A stretch of 64,000 nt of DNA from Sphingomonadales bacterium (GTDB lineage: Bacteria > Pseudomonadota > Alphaproteobacteria > Sphingomonadales > Sphingomonadaceae), in the NCBI GenBank assembly GCA_027486415.1, contig JAIXPC010000013.1:150412-214411 (forward strand). Direction: 5' to 3'. Of the stretch, positions 36,102-43,184 are shown one piece after another (the stretch's first letter is position 1; each line of letters opens with the position of its first letter). The notes under the pieces are model-generated. The model saw only the letters and a program-made list of their open reading frames with translations, had not been told where the DNA came from and did not search any database. A program made the translations under genes and the position numbers.

Positions 36102-36356
36102 GTGACATCCGAGCTTCTATCGGTTGGGGATTTGTCGGCACCTGCGCCCCCCCTCTTGCGCCAGCGCCTCCTCGTCAATGGCGCTGTTTCGTGGATGTTC
36201 ACGGCTGCAGGCAATACCGCAACCTATTTCGCCTATCGCAATCTCGCACCGGCGGCCGTACTCGACGGGTGGGGCCTGTTCATCCTGCTGCTGCTGATGT
36301 GGTTCGGCTTTTTGATCGTGTCGGGATGGTTACGTCCGTCTCCCGCCCCGGCATAA
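36102..36356 (+). pseudogene. N-terminal membrane part of a sensor kinase, cut by an in-frame TAA
   Basis: 84 residues from a GTG at 36102 (no clear ribosome site) to an ochre codon at 36354–36356. They contain two hydrophobic helices ('VSWMFTAAGNTATYFAYR', 'LFILLLLMWFGFLIVSGWL') ending in a Pro-rich turn. The kinase open frame that follows is in exactly the same reading frame, and the bases between read through without another stop to its ATG at 36387. A single C-to-T change (CAA to TAA) would explain the split. I read this as the broken 5' end of the downstream kinase, or a separate small protein kept by re-initiation. Confidence 0.6.
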
Positions 36357-36386
36357 AGGCTCGAATTTCACCGCGCTGTCATCGAG

Positions 36387-37403
36387 ATGTGGACGTGGGC
36401 CGGGGTGCTGGGAGTTGTCTGGTTGCTGCTGCCCCACGGCACGGTGGAACTCCAGCTTGTGACCCTGCTCTTCGTGGCCTGTTATGCAGGCACGACAGTC
36501 CTGTCGTCTGCTGACGCGCCCGCAACGCTCGTCCCCCGGATCTTGCTGGTGCTTGGCTCGCTGATCACGGTGACCATCACCGAGCAGCTTCCCTATTGGC
36601 CGGCCGTTGCCGGGTTTCTGGCGTTGTTTGCCCTGTCGCTCTATGCGCTGGCGCGCCTGATCCAGCGCAATCTGGCCAGCCTTGCCGATGCTCGCGCCAA
36701 TGCCGAATGGGCGCTGGCCAGCCGGACGCAATTCCTGGCGGCAGCGTCACACGATCTTGGTCAACCACTGCACTCGGCGCGGCTGTTCCTCGATCAGTCT
36801 GTCCGCAGTACCGATGCCCAGGTTCGCGCCCGTTCGCTGGAACGCGTCGGCACAGCCTTGGCGGCAATGGAACGCATGCTGCATTCCATGCTTGATCATC
36901 TTCGCCTTGATGCCGGTGCCATTCAACCGCGGGTTTCGGTCGTCGAGGTCAACGATGTCATTGCCACCCTTGTCGCGCAGTTCGAACCCGTGGCGCGGCT
37001 GGCATCGATCCGGCTGCATGCGGTTCCCACCCGCAGCGTTGTCGCCGTTGATCGCCAGCTGTTCGAGCGCGCCGTTGGCAATCTTGTTGACAATGCGTTG
37101 CGCCATAGTGGCGCCAGTCGCGTCCTGATCGGTCTGCGCCGGCGCGGCGACCAGGCGCGCATCTGGGTGATCGACGATGGCCGTGGCATCGGCGGCGCTG
37201 ATCCGGGCCAACTGTTCCAGATCTTCGAGCAGGCCAGCGCGCAGCCTGGGCCGCCATCCCAGGGATTCGGCATCGGCCTGGCTTCGGCGCGACGCATCAT
37301 GCGCCTGATGGGCGGCAATGCCGGTGTTCAGCCCGATGTGCGGCGCGGAGCTGCTTTTTTCATCGACGTGCCGTGCGTGGCTCGCACGATTGAGGATGTA
37401 TGA
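36387..37403 (+). CDS. Membrane sensor histidine kinase (possibly lacking its first two helices)
   Basis: 338 residues from ATG 36387. Four hydrophobic helices (about 2–16, 22–40, 48–66 and 70–90) precede a short linker and the H-box 'AAASHDLGQPLHSARL' with His122, the form seen in 'HDLxQPL' kinases. The HATPase domain has the N-box 'NLVDNALRHS', 'DDGRGIGG' and 'GFGIGLA'. No PAS or GAF domain is present. The same frame continues upstream past one stop codon into two more helices, so the functional gene was probably longer. The stop overlaps the response regulator start (ATGA). Confidence 0.82.
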   Translation: MWTWAGVLGVVWLLLPHGTVELQLVTLLFVACYAGTTVLSSADAPATLVPRILLVLGSLITVTITEQLPYWPAVAGFLALFALSLYALARLIQRNLASLADARANAEWALASRTQFLAAASHDLGQPLHSARLFLDQSVRSTDAQVRARSLERVGTALAAMERMLHSMLDHLRLDAGAIQPRVSVVEVNDVIATLVAQFEPVARLASIRLHAVPTRSVVAVDRQLFERAVGNLVDNALRHSGASRVLIGLRRRGDQARIWVIDDGRGIGGADPGQLFQIFEQASAQPGPPSQGFGIGLASARRIMRLMGGNAGVQPDVRRGAAFFIDVPCVARTIEDV

Positions 37404-38044
37404 CAGGTTCGGTTCGCACCTGCCTTGTTGCAGATGATCATGCGCTGATGCGAAATGCCCTTGCCGATCTGCTGCGGATGCTCTGGGCGGATGCGGAGGT
37501 GCAGACCGCGCATGATTTCATGCGGGCTGGGGCCATCGCTGCCGAACTGCAGCCGGATCTGATCCTCTGTGATCTGGGCATGCCCGGTGCAGGGCCGATT
37601 GCAGGGATCGCCGAATTGCGCCGCCTTGCACCGGACTCGCGCCTGCTGGTCGTCACAGCCATGAATGATGACGATCTCATGTTGCCCTTGTTTGATCTTG
37701 GTGTGGCCGGTTTTGTTTCGAAGGCTGCCAGTGCCGAAGTGCTGGAGGCGGCCATTCGGCTGGTTGTGGCCGGCGGCCATTATCTGCCGCCGCAGCTTCT
37801 GGGTCTGCTGCGCGGCAGAGGCGACCCGTGCAGTTCGGTGCGCCCTGACACCGGTCGCCTCAGCGGCCGCCAGATCGATGTGCTTCGGCACATGTCGCTC
37901 GGCCACCCCAACAAGGAAATTGCCCGCATGCTTGATCTGTCACCCGCAACGGTGAAGACCCATGTTGCGGCAATCCTGAGCGCGTTGCACGCTGCCAACC
38001 GCACGGAAGCCGTCGTGCGCGCCCACGATCTGGGATTGGTGTGA
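37400..38044 (+). CDS. Response regulator, NarL/LuxR family
   Basis: A 214-residue regulator. The receiver domain (1–~120) has the acidic pair 'ADDH', the phosphoacceptor Asp58 in 'ILCDLGMPG', Thr in 'VVTAMND' and Lys in 'FVSKAAS'. The C-terminal LuxR helix-turn-helix (about 150–210) reads 'LSGRQIDVLRHMSLGHPNKE' and 'LSPATVKTHVAAIL'. Its start overlaps the kinase stop, so the pair forms one operon. The target genes are unknown; the adjacent sorting-domain protein is a candidate. Confidence 0.93.
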   Translation: MTGSVRTCLVADDHALMRNALADLLRMLWADAEVQTAHDFMRAGAIAAELQPDLILCDLGMPGAGPIAGIAELRRLAPDSRLLVVTAMNDDDLMLPLFDLGVAGFVSKAASAEVLEAAIRLVVAGGHYLPPQLLGLLRGRGDPCSSVRPDTGRLSGRQIDVLRHMSLGHPNKEIARMLDLSPATVKTHVAAILSALHAANRTEAVVRAHDLGLV

Positions 38045-38081
38045 ACCGTCAGCGTTCCCGACTGGCGCAGATGGTGGCAGC

Positions 38082-39773
38082 TCAGCTCAATCCTTCGATC
38101 CGCCCCTGCGCGTCGAGGTGGATGCCGTTGGCAGACGGCTGTTTCGGCAGGCCGGGCATGGTGGCGATCTCCCCGCACAGGGCGACGATGAAGCCGGCGC
38201 CGGCGGCCAGCCGCAGTTCGCGGACGGGCAGATCGTGGCCGAACACCGCCCCGCGCGCCTTCTCGTCGGCGGTGAAGCTGTAGGGCGTCTTGGCGATGCA
38301 GACGGGCAGATTGGCCAGCCCCTCGTGACGCAGCGCCGCCAATTGCTTTTGCGCCGCCGGCGACAGGGTGACGGTGGCGGCCCGGTGGACGCGGGTGGCC
38401 ACCGTGGTGAGCGCATCATAGACGTCGCTGCCGGTGGCATAGAGCGGGGTGAAGCCGGCGTGGGGGTCGCTGTTGGCGTCGGCCAGCGCCGCGACGCTGC
38501 GGGCGAGCGCCTCCGCCCCCGCCGGCCCGTCAGCCCAGTGGCGACACAGGTGCGCCGGCACGCGCAAGCTGTCGCGGCAATGGCCCAGCACCTGCGCGTG
38601 TTCCTCGGGGGTGTCGCTGGTGAAGGCATTGATGGCGACGGCCACTGGCAGGCCCAGCGCCTGCAGATTCTCGACATGGCGGGCGAGCACGGCCAGCCCG
38701 TGATCCAGCGCCGCAGGATCGGCCTTGCCCAGATCGGCGAGGCCCGCGCCGCCGTGATATTTCAGCGCCCGCACGGTGGCCACCACGACCGCCACTGCCG
38801 GGGCCAACCCGGCGGAACGGCACTTGATATGGCAGAATTTCTCCGCACCCAGATCGGCGCCAAAGCCGGCCTCGGTCACCGCGAAATCGCCCAGCGCCAG
38901 CGCGGCCTTCGTGGCGATGACGCTGTTGCAGCCGTGGGCGATGTTGGCGAACGGCCCGCCGTGGATCAGCGCCGGCGATCCGTGGATGGTCTGCACCAGG
39001 TTGGGCTGCATGGCGTCGAGCAGCAGCGCCGCCATCGCGCCGGCCGCGCCCACGTCGCCGGCGGTCACCGGGTTGCCGGCGGTATCCTTTGCAACGCGGA
39101 TGCGCGCCAGCCGGGCCTGCAGATCTTCCATGTCGGTGGCGAGGCACAGGATGGCCATCACTTCGGACGCCACGGTGATATCGAAGCCCGTCTCGCGCAG
39201 CGGGTGGTTGCCGCTGCCCATGCCGGCCACGATCTGGCGCAGGGCACGGTCGTTCATGTCGATCACGCGCTTCCAGCTGATCGTGCGCGGGTTGATGGCG
39301 CTGCCCGATGGCATCGGCGTCGCAAAATGCACCGCATTGTCGATCATCGCCGCCAGCAGGTTGTGGGCGGACGTGATGGCGTGGAAATCGCCGGTGAAAT
39401 GCAGGTTGATCTTCTCCATCGGCACCACCTGCGCCTGCCCACCGCCGGTCGCGCCGCCCTTGCGGCCGAACACCGGCCCCAGGCTGGGCTCGCGCAGGGC
39501 GATCACCGCCTTGCGGCCAATGCGGTTGAGCGCGTCGGCAAGGCCGATGGTGGTCGTCGTCTTGCCTTCGCCGGCCGGCGTGGGGTTCACCGCGGTCACC
39601 AGGATCAGCTTGCCGGCCGGGGCTGCGCGCAGCGCCGCCACCGTGTCGCCCGACAGTTTCGCGATGTGATGGCCATAAGGTTCGATGGCGGTTTCCGACA
39701 GCCCGGCCGCGGCGGCGACGTCGCGAATGGGGCGCAATGTCGCTGCGCGCGCGATTTCAATGTCCGATGCCAT
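38082..39773 (-). CDS. fhs: Formate–tetrahydrofolate ligase
   Basis: A 563-residue cytoplasmic enzyme making 10-formyl-THF from formate, THF and ATP for one-carbon metabolism. ATG 39773 gives the family start 'DIEIARAATLRPI'. The ATP-binding 'TPAGEGKTTTTIGLADAL' near 65–82 is exact, followed by 'REPSLGPVFGRKGGATGGG', 'NLHFTGDFHAITSAHN' and 'GPFANIAHGCNS'. Length is normal for the family. It diverges from the cytochrome bd operon across 79 bases. Confidence 0.97.
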   Translation of the reverse strand: MASDIEIARAATLRPIRDVAAAAGLSETAIEPYGHHIAKLSGDTVAALRAAPAGKLILVTAVNPTPAGEGKTTTTIGLADALNRIGRKAVIALREPSLGPVFGRKGGATGGGQAQVVPMEKINLHFTGDFHAITSAHNLLAAMIDNAVHFATPMPSGSAINPRTISWKRVIDMNDRALRQIVAGMGSGNHPLRETGFDITVASEVMAILCLATDMEDLQARLARIRVAKDTAGNPVTAGDVGAAGAMAALLLDAMQPNLVQTIHGSPALIHGGPFANIAHGCNSVIATKAALALGDFAVTEAGFGADLGAEKFCHIKCRSAGLAPAVAVVVATVRALKYHGGAGLADLGKADPAALDHGLAVLARHVENLQALGLPVAVAINAFTSDTPEEHAQVLGHCRDSLRVPAHLCRHWADGPAGAEALARSVAALADANSDPHAGFTPLYATGSDVYDALTTVATRVHRAATVTLSPAAQKQLAALRHEGLANLPVCIAKTPYSFTADEKARGAVFGHDLPVRELRLAAGAGFIVALCGEIATMPGLPKQPSANGIHLDAQGRIEGLS

Positions 39774-39797
39774 GTTTCCCCGCCATAAGGCCCGCAC

Positions 39798-39825
39798 TTG
39801 ATGGACCTCAGCGCGCGCCTACAAT
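39798..39825 (+). promoter_or_regulatory. Putative sigma-70 promoter of the cytochrome bd operon
   Basis: TTGATG (39798–39803) and TACAAT (39820–39825) are separated by 16 bases, 27 bases ahead of the cydA start, in the gap between divergent fhs and cydA. Close to the housekeeping consensus; no FNR-type box is evident nearby. Confidence 0.5.
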
Positions 39826-39852
39826 AGGAACGCGCGATGGGGAAGGAGCCTG

Positions 39853-41298
39853 TTGGTCGCCCTTATGTTCGAAGCGTTGTTCCCCGATGTGACCGCTCTT
39901 GCACTGGCGCGGTTCCAGTTCGCGTTCACCGTATCGTTCCACTTCATCTTCCCGGCCTTCTCCATTGGCCTGGCCAGCTATCTTGCTGTTCTGGAAGGGC
40001 TTTGGTTGAAAACCGGCCGCGATGTCTATCTGGTATTGTTCAAATACTGGCTGAAGATCTTTGCCATTGCGTTCGGCATGGGCGTCGTTTCTGGCATCGT
40101 CATGGCCTATCAGTTCGGTGCCAACTGGGCGGCCTTTTCCGACAAGGCCGGGCCGGTCATCGGGCCCCTCATGGCCTATGAGGTGCTGTCGGCCTTCTTC
40201 CTGGAATCGGGCTTTCTGGGCGTGATGCTGTTCGGGCTCGACCGGGTGGGCAAGAAACTCCATTTCCTCGCCACGTGCCTTGTGGCCATCGGCACGACGA
40301 TTTCGGCCTTCTGGATCATCGTCGTCAACAGCTGGATGCAGACGCCGCAAGGCTTTGGCATTGCCGAAAATGGCCAGTTCTATGCGCTCGACTGGCTGAG
40401 CGTGATCTTCAACCCGTCGATGCCCTATCGCCTCGCCCACACGCTGCTGGGGGCGTATCTCACCACCGCGCTGGTGGTCGGTGCCGTCGGGGGTTTCCAC
40501 CTGCTGAAGGATCGCCGCCTGGGCCGCGCCGCGCAGCCGGCCACGCGCATCATGTTCGCGATGGCGATGGGGATGGTGGCGGTCACCGCCCCGCTGCAGG
40601 TGCTGGCGGGCCACGAACATGGCGTCAACACGCTTGAACACCAGCCCGCCAAGATCGCGGCGATCGAGGGCCATTATGAAAGCCATGATCGCGCCGCGCC
40701 GCTGATCCTGTTCGGCATCCCCGACGACAAGCGCCAGGTGATGCACCACAAGATCCAGATTCCGGCCGTGGGCAGCCTGGTGCTGCAGCATGATATCGAA
40801 GCGCCCACCATGGGCTTGGACAAGGTCGCGCCGGAAAACCGGGCCAAGGTCGCCTTTCCGTTCTTTGCCTTCCGCGTGATGGTCGGCCTGGGTCTGCTGA
40901 TGCTGGTGCTGGGCGGCTGGGCGGCATGGGCCTACCGGCGTGGCCGGCTCTTCGATACGCCCTGGCTGCACCGCGCGGCGCTGGCGATGGGGCCGGCGGG
41001 CTTTGTCGCGGTGCTCGCCGGCTGGATCACCACGGAAACCGGCCGTCAGCCGTTCACCGTCTTCGGTCTGCTCCGCACGGCTGACAGTGTCAGTCCGCTG
41101 GCCGCGCCGGCCGTGGCGGCCTCGCTGGTGGCCTTCATCATCGTCTATTTCTTCGTGTTCGGCGTCGGCACCTGGTTCATCATCAAGCTGATGGCGGGCG
41201 AACCCGGCCCCGGCGAACCCGGGCCGGCGCCCGATCAGGCCGCCGATGTCGGCAGCCTGCCGCCGGACGCGCCCTATGGCTTTCAGCTGGCGGAATGA
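39853..41298 (+). CDS. cydA: Cytochrome bd-type ubiquinol oxidase subunit I (cyanide-insensitive type)
   Basis: A 481-residue polytopic haem protein, the quinol-oxidising subunit of a bd-type terminal oxidase in the inner membrane. GGAAGGAG precedes TTG 39853; ATG 39865 is the alternative. The haem ligand His near 30 is in 'FTVSFHFIFP', the second is in 'RLAHTLLGAY', and 'TETGRQPFTVFGLLRT' is the quinol-site signature. The periplasmic Q-loop is short, the CioA type, not the long E. coli type. It is followed by cydB after 3 bases. Confidence 0.95.
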   Translation: MVALMFEALFPDVTALALARFQFAFTVSFHFIFPAFSIGLASYLAVLEGLWLKTGRDVYLVLFKYWLKIFAIAFGMGVVSGIVMAYQFGANWAAFSDKAGPVIGPLMAYEVLSAFFLESGFLGVMLFGLDRVGKKLHFLATCLVAIGTTISAFWIIVVNSWMQTPQGFGIAENGQFYALDWLSVIFNPSMPYRLAHTLLGAYLTTALVVGAVGGFHLLKDRRLGRAAQPATRIMFAMAMGMVAVTAPLQVLAGHEHGVNTLEHQPAKIAAIEGHYESHDRAAPLILFGIPDDKRQVMHHKIQIPAVGSLVLQHDIEAPTMGLDKVAPENRAKVAFPFFAFRVMVGLGLLMLVLGGWAAWAYRRGRLFDTPWLHRAALAMGPAGFVAVLAGWITTETGRQPFTVFGLLRTADSVSPLAAPAVAASLVAFIIVYFFVFGVGTWFIIKLMAGEPGPGEPGPAPDQAADVGSLPPDAPYGFQLAE

Positions 41299-41301
41299 CA
41301 G

Positions 41302-42306
41302 ATGCCGCCTGATCCTTCCCTCACGCTGATCTGGGCCGGCATCATCGGCCTCGCCATCTTCATCTATGTCGTCACCGACGGCTTTGATCTGGGCATCGGC
41401 ATATTGTTTCCGGTGCTCAGCCCCGGCGGCGAGCGCGAAACGGCCATCGCCACCATCAAGCCGGTGTGGGACGCCAACCAGACGTGGCTGGTGCTGGGCG
41501 GTGGCGGCGTGTTTGCGGCGTTCCCGCTGGCCTATGCCATCCTGATGCCGGCGGTCTATGCGCCGCTGATCGCCATGTTGCTCGGGCTGATCTTTCGCGG
41601 CGTCGCCTTCAAGTATCGCGCCCGCACCAGCCGCATCTGGCTGTGGGATTTCGCCTTTTTCGCCGGGTCGACGCTGGCGGCCTTTTCGCAAGGGGTAATC
41701 CTGGGGGCCGTGCTGCAGGGGGTGAAAGTATCCGGCCGCAGCTATGCCGGCGGCTGGTGGGACTGGCTGTCACCCTTCTCGCTGCTCACCGGGGTATCGG
41801 TGATTGCCGCCTATGCGCTGCTCGGCGCCTGCTGGCTGATCTGGCGCACTGAAGGGCGCGTGCAGGATCATGCCTATCGCATGGCGTGGCGCGCGGGTGC
41901 GGCCAGCCTCGCTGCCATCGCGGCGGTCAGCGCGGCAACGCCTTTCCTCAACCATGATTATTTCAGCCGCTGGTTCGAAGCGCCCGGTCTCTATTATTCG
42001 GCGCCGGTTCCCATCCTGGTGGCGATCACCGGGCTCTTGTTCATCCGCGCGCTCAAGCGCCGCGCCGAAATCGCACCGTTCCTGCTGGCCGAACTGCTGT
42101 TCCTGCTCACCTTTGCCGGGCTGGGCATCTCGATCTTCCCATGGGCCGTGCCGGGCGAGGTGACGATCTGGCAGGCCGCCACGGCCGCCAACGCGCAGGG
42201 CTTCATGCTGGTCGGCGTCGGCGTGCTGCTGCCCGTGATCCTGGGCTATACCGCCTATGGCTACTGGCTGTTCCGCGGCAAGGTCGGGCCGGAAGGCTAT
42301 GCCTGA
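41302..42306 (+). CDS. cydB: Cytochrome bd-type ubiquinol oxidase subunit II
   Basis: A 334-residue membrane protein with about eight helices. The N-terminal 'YVVTDGFDLGIGILFP' and 'PVWDANQTWLVLGGGGVFAAFP' are the subunit II signatures. It pairs with subunit I to form the oxidase. Spacing to cydA is 3 bases. The last 8 bases overlap the small downstream gene, so subunits are probably made from one transcript. Confidence 0.95.
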   Translation: MPPDPSLTLIWAGIIGLAIFIYVVTDGFDLGIGILFPVLSPGGERETAIATIKPVWDANQTWLVLGGGGVFAAFPLAYAILMPAVYAPLIAMLLGLIFRGVAFKYRARTSRIWLWDFAFFAGSTLAAFSQGVILGAVLQGVKVSGRSYAGGWWDWLSPFSLLTGVSVIAAYALLGACWLIWRTEGRVQDHAYRMAWRAGAASLAAIAAVSAATPFLNHDYFSRWFEAPGLYYSAPVPILVAITGLLFIRALKRRAEIAPFLLAELLFLLTFAGLGISIFPWAVPGEVTIWQAATAANAQGFMLVGVGVLLPVILGYTAYGYWLFRGKVGPEGYA

Positions 42307-42412
42307 TCAGCCCCTGCGGAAGCGCCTGATCTGGTTCCTTCTTTTATGGGCCGGCGGCGTTGCGACCGTTGCCGCCATCGGCCTTGTCATCCGCCGCTGG
42401 CTGCTCGGCTAG
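42299..42412 (+). CDS. DUF2474-like single-helix protein, probable bd-oxidase accessory subunit
   Basis: A 37-residue gene starting at ATG 42299 inside the end of cydB and ending with TAG at 42410–42412. The protein begins 'MPDQPLRKRLIWFLLLWAGG', continues with a single hydrophobic helix and ends in 'RRWLLG'. Short basic N-terminus, Trp-bearing helix and position directly after cydB match the small DUF2474 proteins that accompany CioAB-type oxidases, the likely counterpart of CydX. Function as a stabilising subunit is inferred from position. Confidence 0.75.
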   Translation: MPDQPLRKRLIWFLLLWAGGVATVAAIGLVIRRWLLG

Positions 42413-42622
42413 AGCCCACGCCGCGCCCGTTCGTTGCGCGAACTATATGCTTGTCGCGCCACTATTTGCCTTGCCACGGGCCTCATTAAGCATAAGTTAC
42501 CAGAGTATTGCCAAACGAATCACCCTTGTGGGTGTCGGTGCATCCGTCCGCACACGGGTTATGCGGGGCGGCGTGCCGGACAAAGGGTCGGCAGTACGAG
42601 TGAAGCGTGGGGAGGCGTTCCT

Positions 42623-42943
42623 ATGGTCGTTGGCGCAACAACAGCTTCGGTGATTGTCGGCATCTTCATTTTCCTGTGTGTCTTCAATTTCCTGCCCGCC
42701 TGCATCGGCTATGTGAACCGCCATCCTGATCGCCATCTGCTTGCCGCCCTGAACGTGGTGTCGCTGTTCTCCTTTGCCTTGTGGATCGGCCTGATGGCCT
42801 GGGCCGTGTCGGGCAACAGCAGCCACCCGATGATCCAGCGCTTCGTTGGCTCGCCGCAACGCCGCCGCCGCCTTGTGGCGTCGGTATCCGCGCTTGTGCT
42901 TGCCGGCTTTGCCTCCACCGCACTGTCGCTCAACCTCGCCTGA
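42623..42943 (+). CDS. Superinfection immunity-like small membrane protein
   Basis: A 106-residue protein from ATG 42623, which has GGGGAGGCG 7 bases upstream. A first helix (about 7–24) ends 'FNFLPACIGYVNRHPDRH', then 'LLAALNVVSLFSFALWIGLM' forms a second helix and a third lies near the C-terminus. The N-terminal pattern 'FxxPxxIxxxNxHP' followed by an alanine/asparagine helix resembles the superinfection immunity (Imm_superinfect) family. No phage genes are near, so a phage-defence role is only suggested by the family name. The 209 bases upstream contain no other gene. Confidence 0.65.
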   Translation: MVVGATTASVIVGIFIFLCVFNFLPACIGYVNRHPDRHLLAALNVVSLFSFALWIGLMAWAVSGNSSHPMIQRFVGSPQRRRRLVASVSALVLAGFASTALSLNLA

Positions 42944-42989
42944 CGCGAACTCGCGGCACCGCCAGGCCGGCCTTGTTGGCATTGTTGCC

Positions 42990-43017
42990 TTGCACTCCAG
43001 TATCCGCCTGCTATAGG
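42990..43017 (+). promoter_or_regulatory. Putative promoter of tRNA-Leu
   Basis: TTGCAC (42990–42995) and TATAGG (43012–43017) are 16 bases apart and end 19 bases before the tRNA. This is a good housekeeping-type match for a stable-RNA gene, and would also feed the trigger factor gene 63 bases downstream of the tRNA. Confidence 0.6.
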
Positions 43018-43036
43018 CCAGCGCTTCCAGCCCCGG

Positions 43037-43121
43037 GCGGGCGTGGCGGAATTGGTAGACGCGCCGGATTTAGGTTCCGGTGTCGAAAGACGTGGGGGTT
43101 CGAGTCCCTTCGCCCGCACCA
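43037..43121 (+). tRNA. tRNA-Leu (anticodon UAG)
   Basis: An 85-base cloverleaf. The acceptor stem GCGGGCG pairs with CGCCCGC and the 3' ACCA is encoded. The anticodon stem CCGGA/TCCGG encloses loop TTTAGGT, anticodon TAG. A long variable arm (class II) and the T-loop GGTTCGAGTCC are present. Confidence 0.97.
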
Positions 43122-43184
43122 GCCGCCCTCGGTCCGCCCGGGGCGATCCAGTTTCAACAACTTTTCTCATAGACGGGTTTTTCG

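Noticed and set aside
42623..42943. Phage-defence island suggested by the superinfection-immunity-like protein
   Set aside because: No integrase, phage or restriction genes are nearby; the neighbours are cytochrome bd, a tRNA and tig.
43037..43121. tRNA-Leu as an integration site
   Set aside because: The 3' end is followed directly by tig and no integrase or duplicated tRNA end is seen in the window.
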